Of a stretch of DNA of 64,000 bases, positions 41,550 to 48,784 are shown in pieces; positions within the stretch are counted from its first letter, which is position 1, and every line of letters starts with the position of its first letter. Below the pieces are notes generated by a model, which had not been told where the DNA came from, did not search any database, and saw only the letters and a program-made list of their open reading frames with translations. A program made the translations under genes and the position numbers. Source of the stretch: a virus; the IMG/VR virus record IMGVR_UViG_3300021178_000001, positions 50,256 through 114,255 of that record; one strand, 5' to 3'.

Positions 41550-42316
41550 GCAACAAGAATCTAAAACAAATCTACGACCGCTCGTGTGAGCGTTCGATTC
41601 CAGAAAACAAGAGTAACTCTGGGCCAAGTATAAAACCGTCGATTTTAGGATCTCCGTGCTTGCGCAAAGTGTACTACTCGTACAACAAGGCGCCCGAAGA
41701 CATTCCGTTCCCACTGACTAGCTCAAGAATAACTAGTTTGGGAAATGCCATCGGCAAGATGTTGTTCGACGCCTTCGACAAGCAAGGCGTTGTCGTTAGA
41801 TTCAGAAAACCCGACGGCACTTATCATGTGGACCAGCACACTGGTGAAGTAGACTTCGAGTTTAGACTAACTTCACCTGAACTAGGAATTCGCCTTGGTA
41901 AGATTGACGCGGTTTTGATCTTAGACGACGGTTTGTGGTTGGGCGAGTTTAAGTCCATCAACGACCGCGGGTTCAAAGAACTCAAGGCTCCAAAAGGTGA
42001 CCACACTATACAAGGTGTACTGTACTTGTACTTGTTCAACAAAGCTCTCAAAGAAGGTGAGTTCAAGCACATTCCCGAATTAGCCAAGTTTGACAAGGCC
42101 AACGGCATCCGATTCCTTTATTACTACAAAGATAAGTCTGAACTTAAGGAATTTTTCATAACTACTGCGGACGAGTTGTTCAGACAAATTGTTCTGAAAA
42201 TTGAACAAGTTAAGTGGTTCTCGGAGAACAATCAGGTACCTCCTCCCACCGAAGACTACTGCAGGACTTGCGCCTATCAATTCAGGTGTCAAAAGAATAA
42301 AAAAGCAAACGACTAA
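41546..42316 (+). CDS. Cas4/RecB-like PD-(D/E)XK nuclease with Fe-S cluster cysteines
   Basis: 256 residues. GTG 41546 gives a four-base GTGA overlap with clpP; the longer frame from 41513 is less likely. The nuclease core has LGKIDAVLIL (Asp) and WLGEFKSI (Glu-x-Lys). One Cys in SPCLRKVYY and three in DYCRTCAYQFRC form the four-Cys layout of Cas4/AddB iron-sulphur nucleases. It probably processes DNA ends in recombination or host DNA degradation. No CRISPR array or Cas1 is seen nearby. Confidence 0.75.
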   Translation: MSNKNLKQIYDRSCERSIPENKSNSGPSIKPSILGSPCLRKVYYSYNKAPEDIPFPLTSSRITSLGNAIGKMLFDAFDKQGVVVRFRKPDGTYHVDQHTGEVDFEFRLTSPELGIRLGKIDAVLILDDGLWLGEFKSINDRGFKELKAPKGDHTIQGVLYLYLFNKALKEGEFKHIPELAKFDKANGIRFLYYYKDKSELKEFFITTADELFRQIVLKIEQVKWFSENNQVPPPTEDYCRTCAYQFRCQKNKKAND

Positions 42317-42343
42317 ACTAGTATCCGTGGGATAAGTCTCCGG

Positions 42344-42349
42344 TATAAT
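42344..42349 (+). promoter_or_regulatory. -10 promoter element (GGTATAAT), leaderless start likely
   Basis: TATAAT ends seven bases before the ATG at 42357. No ribosome site is present. Confidence 0.55.
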
Positions 42350-42356
42350 ATAGTTC

Positions 42357-42542
42357 ATGGACGCGCTGGACTACAGGATTCTTACGAAACGACAAGAGCT
42401 TAGGGACTTACTAAGGTTTGCTCTTTCGCAAAGTACTGTATTTTTGCCCATGGTCAGGGACCTGAAACTTGAAATCTCAGTTTGTGACTGTGCTTTAAAT
42501 AAATTGTATCGTAGGCACGCTGTACGCGTTGTTTTACGCTAG
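42357..42542 (+). CDS. Hypothetical small basic protein, 61 residues
   Basis: A short basic helical protein (LTKRQELRDLLRFALSQS), ending RRHAVRVVLR. It follows a promoter by seven bases and precedes the exported ClpP-like gene. Function unknown. Confidence 0.5.
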   Translation: MDALDYRILTKRQELRDLLRFALSQSTVFLPMVRDLKLEISVCDCALNKLYRRHAVRVVLR

Positions 42543-42557
42543 ATCAAGAGGAATTCA

Positions 42558-43508
42558 ATGAAGAAACTACTCATATTGTCAGCAATTATGCTCGGATTAA
42601 TGGTGGCGCCGATCGCAGTAATGAAGGCTGGTAAGCTAGCAGCTCACGCTACGTCGACTGAAGCAGTCAACGAGAACTATCAAAAACAAGCGCTTCCTTC
42701 ACAAAATACGGCGCTGTCCGTAGACGAACCAAAAATTTTCGACGTACAAAAGACTATCAATCTAGAAGACGACGATACCGTAGTCCTCAAGGGTCCGGTG
42801 ACAGACGACTCTGTCTCGGCCGTTGAAAAGAGACTTCAAGAGATCAGTCTTAAGCTCAGCAAAAACGCCCACATACGATTGGTGCTCGACACACCCGGAG
42901 GCGACATCACGGCTGGATCCGACTTGATCGACTTTGCAAAAGCCTTGCCTCAAAAAGTAGACACCATTTCTTTGTTCGCGGCGTCCATGGGCTTCCAAAT
43001 CGCGGAAAATCTAAATACCAGGTACATCACTCGTACCGGAGTCTTGATGAGTCACCGAGCACGTCTCGGAGGCCTCGAAGGACAAATCAACGGCGAGTTC
43101 GAGAGTCGCTACAAGATGATTCGTCGTCAAGTAGACTTCATGGAACTCATCGCTTCTAAGAGGATGGGCATCGACCTAGAGACGTACCGCAAAAAGATCG
43201 TGAATGAACTCTGGGTGTACGGCTTCGACGCTCTAGAAGAGAGAGTAGCAGACGAGACGGTTGCCGTGACTTGCGGCAAGTCGATGACTGGCTCATACTC
43301 TCAAGTGTTCAATACGATGATGGGTCCAGTTAAAGTCACTTTTAACAAGTGCCCACTCATCAAAGCTCCCGAATCGGTAGAACTTAGTCAGATCGTGATC
43401 GGAGAACAAGACAAGGTTGAAGCAGCCGTTCGCATGGCGTTCAACAACCAAAAGAAATTCGTGGACGAGTACATCACCACTAATCGTTTCTTCACCATTT
43501 TCAAGTAA
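42558..43508 (+). CDS. Exported ClpP/SDH-like protease
   Basis: 316 residues. Residues 1-22 are a signal or anchor (KKLLILSAIMLGLMVAPIAV). The core at 75-240 is ClpP-like: LDTPGGDITAGS (oxyanion motif), Ser143 in FAASMGFQIA and His166 in LMSHRARLGG. The third residue is doubtful: the segment that should hold Asp reads VNELWVYGFDALEERVADE, so Asn may stand there. A C-terminal extension of 70 residues has two Cys. It would act in the periplasm or at the membrane, unlike the cytosolic ClpP encoded 1 kb upstream. AAGAGG precedes the ATG. Confidence 0.75.
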   Translation: MKKLLILSAIMLGLMVAPIAVMKAGKLAAHATSTEAVNENYQKQALPSQNTALSVDEPKIFDVQKTINLEDDDTVVLKGPVTDDSVSAVEKRLQEISLKLSKNAHIRLVLDTPGGDITAGSDLIDFAKALPQKVDTISLFAASMGFQIAENLNTRYITRTGVLMSHRARLGGLEGQINGEFESRYKMIRRQVDFMELIASKRMGIDLETYRKKIVNELWVYGFDALEERVADETVAVTCGKSMTGSYSQVFNTMMGPVKVTFNKCPLIKAPESVELSQIVIGEQDKVEAAVRMAFNNQKKFVDEYITTNRFFTIFK

Positions 43509-43524
43509 AATCACACTCCTCAAA

Positions 43525-43548
43525 GGAGCGGCCAGGATCGGCCGCTCC
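43525..43548 (+). promoter_or_regulatory. Strong GC-rich hairpin without T run
   Basis: GGAGCGGCC (43525-43533) and GGCCGCTCC (43540-43548) form a perfect nine-pair stem with a six-base loop, 16 bases after the stop of the exported protease gene. CCGAAAG follows rather than T residues. It could shield the upstream mRNA 3' end or act as a weak terminator. Confidence 0.6.
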
Positions 43549-43567
43549 CGAAAGTTCAGGACCACGG

Positions 43568-44029
43568 ATGGAACCTAAATCTAAGTTAACACTGTTAAAG
43601 CGTCCGCAAGACTTGGGCGCGGTCAACAACTTCTGGCGGTGTTGCCCGCTTTCTAACGAGTACTTGCCTGAAACGACGTGCCCAGAGGGTTCCCCCAACA
43701 TCGTTAAGGGCAAAATTGTGGAAGAACCTAGGTGCGCCTGGTGGCTGAACTCGGCTAACCACAACTTCTGTTTTTGGCGATACGTCAAAGATAAGTCGGA
43801 TTCCGACGGCATGATGCGCGAATTGGTGCAGTCAGAGCTAGCTGCCCTTTTTGGATGGTCTAACACTAAAACACACTTTATGCTAAAACAAGCTATGACT
43901 GAACTTATTGAAGCGATGCGTGTGTACGGCGCGAAAGACTTGCTGCAAGACTTGGAAGACAATGACTCGGACGTAGAGATCAGTTTAGGCAACCTCTTAG
44001 ACCCCAGTTCTGAAGACCATCTCGAATAA
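43568..44029 (+). CDS. Cys-rich protein with helix-turn-helix, possible transcription factor
   Basis: 153 residues. The first half has several Cys (FWRCCPLS, ETTCPEG, EPRCAWW, NFCFWRYV) that could bind zinc. The second half holds a helix-turn-helix-like pattern (RELVQSELAALFGWSNTKTH) and an acidic tail. It could be a regulator of late genes. No named family is recognised. Confidence 0.5.
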   Translation: MEPKSKLTLLKRPQDLGAVNNFWRCCPLSNEYLPETTCPEGSPNIVKGKIVEEPRCAWWLNSANHNFCFWRYVKDKSDSDGMMRELVQSELAALFGWSNTKTHFMLKQAMTELIEAMRVYGAKDLLQDLEDNDSDVEISLGNLLDPSSEDHLE

Positions 44030-44040
44030 ACTTGGATTAT

Positions 44041-44580
44041 ATGCAAATTAGTAAGTCATTATCTAGACATAGAGCTAGAAGAGCATGGGAAAGTTATTAT
44101 AAAGCATCAATCTTGCCAGGAATGCATCTCCATCACAGAGACAGTAATTCTAGAAATAATAGCATTGAAAATTTAGTAGTTTGTACTCCAGAAGAACACG
44201 TAGAGTTTCATAGACAATTAGGTCATAAAATTCAACAAAATTATATATTTAAAGCAAACTTTTTTGCCGACATGACGGTAGAAGAGCAAGAAGCATTCAG
44301 ACGGAAAGCAAGTGAATATTCTAAACGTAGGATAAATTTAAGTAGATCAGATCAAACTAGACTATTGTGTAAACTCAATAGTGCTCTTCAAGCTAACTCA
44401 CTTGAAATGATAGACGTTGAAACTGGTAAAATTGTAAGTGAGTTCTTTAGCATTAAAGAAGCAGCTGAAAAACTTGACATTCAACGTGCTCATATACGGC
44501 GAGTCATAACCGGCGAGCGCAAAGGTTGGAGAGGCTATGTCTTTAGATACAAAGAGTTCAGAAATGCAGGACACCTTTAA
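44041..44580 (+). CDS. HNH homing endonuclease with NUMOD-type C-terminus
   Basis: 179 residues from ATG 44041. HNH core: GMHLHHRDSNSRNNSIENLV then CTPEEHVEFH. The C-terminal part (VSEFFSIKEAAEKLDIQRAH, then VITGERKGWRGYVFRY) is a NUMOD1-like DNA-binding helix-turn-helix. It overlaps the prohead protease start by 44 bases and is strongly AT-rich, as are the first 500 bases of the protease gene. Confidence 0.8.
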   Translation: MQISKSLSRHRARRAWESYYKASILPGMHLHHRDSNSRNNSIENLVVCTPEEHVEFHRQLGHKIQQNYIFKANFFADMTVEEQEAFRRKASEYSKRRINLSRSDQTRLLCKLNSALQANSLEMIDVETGKIVSEFFSIKEAAEKLDIQRAHIRRVITGERKGWRGYVFRYKEFRNAGHL

Positions 44581-45625
44581 GTTTGTAATTCCCGCAGACC
44601 TTGAAAAAGGCAAAGACGGCGAATGGAAGATTAGTGGTCTAGCTTCAACTCAGAAGGTAGACCTGCAAGGTGAAACCATAATTCAAAAAGGTATCGACTT
44701 AACTCCAATTGATAAGAAAAAAGGAGTGATTAATTTCGATCATCAACGCGGACCTGAAAACACTATAGGTCTTTTAGACGGGTACACTCGCACCGAAAAA
44801 GGACTTTTCATCGAAGGCCGTCTCTTTAAGAATCATACTAAGGCCAAAGCAGTGTATGAGATTATGTCTTCTTTGGGTGAGAACGATCGCGGTCGTGTAG
44901 GTCTTAGTGTAGAAGGTAAAATATTAAAACGCAGTTTGACTAATCCAGCAATAATTGAGAGATGCCAGATAAATGCAGTTGCTGTTACTCTTTCACCTGT
45001 AAATTCAGAGACTTTTGCAGATTTAGTTAAGTCTATGAACTCGGCCGATTCTGTGGAGTTCAACGCCGAAGAGCAAATCTCTGAGACTAATCCCAACGAA
45101 GCCACCTTTACTGCTGACCAAGTCATGGCTATCGTTCAAAAAGCTCTAGCCGTCGGTGGCCCCGCAGCGGTTGGTCCTCCGAACGCTAAGACAGGCGGTA
45201 ACGCTCTTCAGCCCTCCGACATGTCGGCTGAGCCAAAGAAGAAGAAAAAGCTCAAGAAGATGGTCTCCGGCATGTACAAGTCGAGTCTAGTCAGTATCCT
45301 CGACAAACTGCAGGTTTTATATCCCCAGTGCTCTCGCTCAGAGATCTGGGAAGCTGTAAAAGACCGGCTAGACACTAAGTTTGAGATGGAAAAAGGCTTG
45401 CGCATCAAGAATACTTCGGGCAAAGAGCGCGAGCACAAGTTGTACGAAGACGCCCGCCAGCGCGGCGACTACGAGACCAATAAAGATAAGTCGAGAGCTG
45501 AACTTAACCAACTGGCCGAGCAGTCGGGCGCCGGCAAGCACGACAAGCAAAAGATTAGGGCTCAACGCGACGCCGCAATTCAAGTCGGTGAGCGAGACCA
45601 CGTCAGACCCAACGTAAAAGGTTAA
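44537..45625 (+). CDS. HK97-type prohead protease
   Basis: 362 residues; ATG 44564 is an alternative start. The herpesvirus-like (U35/S78) pattern is present: GLASTQKVDLQGE, VINFDHQRGP with the catalytic His, GLFIEGRLF, then VGLSVEGKI with the catalytic Ser and INAVAVTLSPVN. It matures the capsid by cutting scaffold and shell. The C-terminal 150 residues are Lys/Glu-rich and may be a delta-domain or scaffold-like part. The first 500 bases are AT-rich and the rest has normal composition. Confidence 0.85.
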   Translation: MSLDTKSSEMQDTFKFVIPADLEKGKDGEWKISGLASTQKVDLQGETIIQKGIDLTPIDKKKGVINFDHQRGPENTIGLLDGYTRTEKGLFIEGRLFKNHTKAKAVYEIMSSLGENDRGRVGLSVEGKILKRSLTNPAIIERCQINAVAVTLSPVNSETFADLVKSMNSADSVEFNAEEQISETNPNEATFTADQVMAIVQKALAVGGPAAVGPPNAKTGGNALQPSDMSAEPKKKKKLKKMVSGMYKSSLVSILDKLQVLYPQCSRSEIWEAVKDRLDTKFEMEKGLRIKNTSGKEREHKLYEDARQRGDYETNKDKSRAELNQLAEQSGAGKHDKQKIRAQRDAAIQVGERDHVRPNVKG

Positions 45626-45635
45626 AGAACAGTTT

Positions 45636-45644
45636 TGGTATAAT
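45636..45644 (+). promoter_or_regulatory. Extended -10 promoter (TGGTATAAT)
   Basis: TGG-TATAAT-TGA, nearly identical to the element before the portal gene, 32 bases before the ATG at 45676, which has a GAGGAG site. Confidence 0.6.
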
Positions 45645-45675
45645 TGAACTATATTCTTTTTGAGGAGACGTTACC

Positions 45676-45993
45676 ATGTTGACTGCAGACCAGAGAAAAT
45701 TATTCAGAATTGCTTTAGGATCTAAGGGTCTCGTGAGCCCTCACAGCTTGGCTGACGGTATCGCAGACCAAATCGATGCTCTCCACGTCATTGCTCCCGC
45801 AGCAGACGTTCCCGCAAACTCGCCCGCTTCCGCAGTCACCATCGCGCTGTCCACCGCCAACACTTATAGTGACTCGGCTGTAAATACAGCGGTAAACGCC
45901 GCGTTAGCTTCCGCCGTAGCAGACATCAATGCTGACCGCTTGCAAATTAATGCCATTCTGACAGCTCTCAAAGCTGCCAGCATCATGTCGTAA
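45676..45993 (+). CDS. Hypothetical Ala-rich head protein, 105 residues
   Basis: Ala/Asn/Val-rich with long helical stretches (SAVNTAVNAALASAVADINA). It lies between the prohead protease and scaffold genes with its own promoter. A head accessory role is inferred. Confidence 0.6.
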   Translation: MLTADQRKLFRIALGSKGLVSPHSLADGIADQIDALHVIAPAADVPANSPASAVTIALSTANTYSDSAVNTAVNAALASAVADINADRLQINAILTALKAASIMS

Positions 45994-46010
45994 GTTTTAA
46001 GGAGTTTCTA

Positions 46011-46874
46011 ATGAGCACTGCACAAGTATCGCAAACTGAAGATTTGAACAAGTCGATCGACGCTTTATTGGACGAAGTGTTCAGCGACGTAGTAGAAAAG
46101 GGATCTCCCCTAGACCTAGCAGCCGACAACTCCAAGACTGCCGACGAAGCCGTCAACAAGGCTCCGAAGATGCAGATGGACGATGCTCGCGGCGCTGGTC
46201 GCCCCAAGCAAATTTCTGACGTTCCTCAAAACGACACCGACGGCCGCCGTGCTTCCGAGTACGACGACGCCATCGCAGAAGCTTCTGGCGCCAAAGAGCC
46301 GGACGAAGCCAAGAAGCAAGCTAAGGCTATCGATCAAGTCTCTTCCGAAGGTCACCTCAAGGACGGAAGTAAGGCTCCTCGAATGGCTCCTTTCAAGAAG
46401 TCTGAAGTTCAAATTTCTGAAGAAGAGTACCAAGAGTATGAAGAATTTAAAAAAGCCAAAGTCGAAGCAACTCAAAAGAAAGTCAAAGAAGAAGAACTTC
46501 GCAAAACTGAAGACTCTCGCAAGCAAAATGAAGAACTCATTAAGTCGGCGGTTGGGGCAGCCACTTCTAAACTTGCTAAAGAAAATGATGAGCTTCGTAA
46601 GTCTATCCTAGAGACGCAGAGTCTCATCAAGGCTATGGCTTCTCAGCCGATGACTTCCAAGTCTATCACCAACATCCAAGTTCTCGAGAAGAGTGCTCGC
46701 CCAGAAGAAAAAGGCAACGAGTCTTTCTCTAAGTCCGACGTGTTGGACGCCGCCTTCGAACTCGCTAAAGCCGGCAAGATCAGCTCGGAAGTTGTCTCTG
46801 AGATTGAGATGACGAATCGTTGTTCTGATCAAGGCGCTCGTGCCACCATCGAGAAATACTTAGAAAGTCGTTAA
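46011..46874 (+). CDS. Capsid scaffold-like protein
   Basis: 287 residues, highly charged, with long coiled coils near 140-205 (KAKVEATQKKVKEEELRKTE), acidic N-terminus and no Cys-rich or enzymatic motif. Placed between prohead protease and major capsid, it fits an assembly scaffold that the protease would later cut. It ends four bases inside an antisense HNH gene. Confidence 0.65.
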   Translation: MSTAQVSQTEDLNKSIDALLDEVFSDVVEKGSPLDLAADNSKTADEAVNKAPKMQMDDARGAGRPKQISDVPQNDTDGRRASEYDDAIAEASGAKEPDEAKKQAKAIDQVSSEGHLKDGSKAPRMAPFKKSEVQISEEEYQEYEEFKKAKVEATQKKVKEEELRKTEDSRKQNEELIKSAVGAATSKLAKENDELRKSILETQSLIKAMASQPMTSKSITNIQVLEKSARPEEKGNESFSKSDVLDAAFELAKAGKISSEVVSEIEMTNRCSDQGARATIEKYLESR

Positions 46875-47488
46875 TATTTAACGTACTTCTTCAAGTTATC
46901 TTTCGCCCAAAGTGGTTGCAAGTTTGAAAAGTGAACGGCGCTCTTTAGCTGCTCTTCGTCAGTTAAATCAAATGAACTCAACGGTTTAATGTGGTCTAAG
47001 TGCCACTTTCCGTGATTTTCCCAAGACATTCCAGGTTGGAACTTTGATTCTAGGTAGACTTTGAGTTCCTCTATAGAGCACCCCAAGTCTGTAACAGAAG
47101 AACCAGCTTTAAAGTTTTTCTTAAGAGCGGCGTTCAACCTAGACCTCAAGTTACACTGCAACTTGAAATTTACGTCGTAGCTTCGGCGTAGTTTGCGGTA
47201 CACTGCATTGTAGCGCTGCATTCGTTCTTTGTTGGCCAAGTAGTACTCTGCTTTTTGAGTCAGCATTTCCGATCTATTATCAGCGTAGTAAGCCTTGAAT
47301 TTCTTCAATAAGTTCTCTTTATTTGACGAGTAATAAAGTCTCTTTTTAGTCAAAATCTCAACTTTGTTCTTTTCGTACCTTTCTTTAACACACATTTTGC
47401 AGTACGGGTTTAACTTATCTTTTCTTTTTGAATCCTTTGAGAAAGAGGTGAAAGACTTAACTTCTTGACACATCGCGCACGTCTTCAT
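46871..47488 (-). CDS. HNH homing endonuclease, tandem copy 1
   Basis: 205 residues. N-terminal CAMCQEVKS...CKMC zinc pair, basic helices, SVTDLGCSIEELKVYLESKF, and HNH core WHLDHIKPLSSFDL then HFSNLQPLWAKDN. It is the last of three coupled paralogues (four-base overlap with the one upstream) lying antisense between scaffold and major capsid genes. Confidence 0.85.
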   Translation of the reverse strand: MKTCAMCQEVKSFTSFSKDSKRKDKLNPYCKMCVKERYEKNKVEILTKKRLYYSSNKENLLKKFKAYYADNRSEMLTQKAEYYLANKERMQRYNAVYRKLRRSYDVNFKLQCNLRSRLNAALKKNFKAGSSVTDLGCSIEELKVYLESKFQPGMSWENHGKWHLDHIKPLSSFDLTDEEQLKSAVHFSNLQPLWAKDNLKKYVKY

Positions 47489-48084
47489 CTCGCACCCTTC
47501 TTTCTGTTCTCAGTCGCCCACAACGGCTGTAAGTTAGTGTAGTGAACTGCGGCTATGAATTGAGCGGCATCAGTTAAGTCAAAAGAACTCAAGGGTCTAA
47601 TGTGGTCGATGTGCCACCCGTCACGACTCCAGTTGTCCCAAGTCATTCCTAGTTGAAACTTTGACTCAAGATGGACCTTAAGTTCGTCTAAAGTACACCC
47701 TAAGTCTCGCACTGCCGAACCGTTTCTCCGTAAAGTTTTAGATAGTCTCGACCGCAAGTTGTCCGCCAACTTAAAGTTGAGGTCTTCTGCATATCGGAGA
47801 CGTTTCTTACGCAGTGATTCTAAGCGATTCTCTTTCACCCAAGTTCTAACGTTTTTCTGACGCTGGTCTGAGTTCTTTGTGTTCCAACTTTTTGTTTTAG
47901 TTAAAACTGACTCTCGGTTTCTTTGATACCACTCGGCTTTAATGGACTTAAGTTTATCCTTACGAGTTTGGTCTATGCTAGTCAAACATTTTTTACAGTA
48001 ATAGTGTAGACCGTCTTTCTCTGCTTTTCTGCGGTAGAAATCAGTTAGAGGCAGTAAATTTAGACATTTAATGCATGTTTTCAC
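47485..48084 (-). CDS. HNH homing endonuclease, tandem copy 2
   Basis: 199 residues with the same layout: CIKCLNLLP...CKKC, SAVRDLGCTLDELKVHLESK, then WHIDHIRPLSSFDL and HYTNLQPLWATEN. Coupled by four-base overlaps to both other copies. Confidence 0.85.
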   Translation of the reverse strand: MKTCIKCLNLLPLTDFYRRKAEKDGLHYYCKKCLTSIDQTRKDKLKSIKAEWYQRNRESVLTKTKSWNTKNSDQRQKNVRTWVKENRLESLRKKRLRYAEDLNFKLADNLRSRLSKTLRRNGSAVRDLGCTLDELKVHLESKFQLGMTWDNWSRDGWHIDHIRPLSSFDLTDAAQFIAAVHYTNLQPLWATENRKKGAR

Positions 48085-48641
48085 TTGTTGTGCTTTCTGT
48101 GATTGTCTTCAGCCCACAGTGGTTGCAGGTTCGTGTAGTGCGAAGCTTTGGCGAACTCAACCGGATCCATCAAGTTGAACTTACTCAAGGCTTTGACGTG
48201 GTCCACGTGCCAGCCAGTCTTCGACCAATTCTCCCAGGTCATTCCGGGTTGAAATCGAGACTCTAGGTGTCGCTTCAACTCTTCGACCGAGCACCCAAGT
48301 GCCGTTAAAACCTTGCCGTGTCGCAAGAACTTTGTAATTCTGCTTCTAAGAATATCGGCTAATTTAAAGTTTACGTCAGTGTGGTACCTGCGGTATTTAT
48401 TTGCGTTTATCTTACTCCGGTTAGCAAAGTTCCATCGCTTTGACTTGTTTAAAACTCGTTCTTTATTCCTTAAGTACCACTCGGCTTTGCGCTGACTCTC
48501 CAAGTCTTTGTTCTTAGAAGCATAGTCGTGCGAAGCTTTTCTACTACACTCTTTGCACAAATTCTGTAGCCCGTCTTTGTTAGCTTTAGACTTACTGAAC
48601 TCCGCGAGTGGCTTCTCTATGCATTTCTTACACTTTTTCAT
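48081..48641 (-). CDS. HNH homing endonuclease, tandem copy 3
   Basis: 186 residues, CKKCIEK...CKEC zinc pair, ALGCSVEELKRHLESRF, and WHVDHVKALSKFNL then HYTNLQPLWAEDN. The HNH residues are kept in all three copies. It is the first of the three to be transcribed. Confidence 0.85.
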   Translation of the reverse strand: MKKCKKCIEKPLAEFSKSKANKDGLQNLCKECSRKASHDYASKNKDLESQRKAEWYLRNKERVLNKSKRWNFANRSKINANKYRRYHTDVNFKLADILRSRITKFLRHGKVLTALGCSVEELKRHLESRFQPGMTWENWSKTGWHVDHVKALSKFNLMDPVEFAKASHYTNLQPLWAEDNHRKHNK

Positions 48642-48784
48642 ATCTACATCGTATCTAATTTCTCAAAACATATACAAAAGAAAAAAGAGAGTTCTAGTTA
48701 TAATCTAACTTAGCTACACTTTTAACAAAGTTAACTATCTTACAGTATTCACAATAACAAAAATAACGTAACTATCGGAGACTT
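48642..48784 (+). promoter_or_regulatory. Leader region of the major capsid gene with TATAAT
   Basis: An AT- and purine-rich gap with TATAAT at 48699-48704, about 80 bases before the capsid ATG. GGAG is at 48777-48780. The antisense HNH genes start at 48641, so the two units diverge here. Confidence 0.55.

Noticed and set aside
41546-42316. Cas4-like nuclease as part of a CRISPR system
   Set aside because: No Cas1, Cas2, effector gene or repeat-spacer array is visible anywhere in the window. Free-standing Cas4-like nucleases are common in phages.
43525-43548. GC hairpin as a standard rho-independent terminator
   Set aside because: There is no run of T after the stem, so I listed it only as a hairpin of unknown role.
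46116-46526. Antisense open frame inside the scaffold gene
   Set aside because: Low-complexity shadow of the Lys/Glu-rich coding strand; no start signal and no motif.
46871-48641. Three similar antisense genes as a transposon or IS element
   Set aside because: No transposase motif and no terminal inverted repeats are seen; the proteins are HNH endonucleases.
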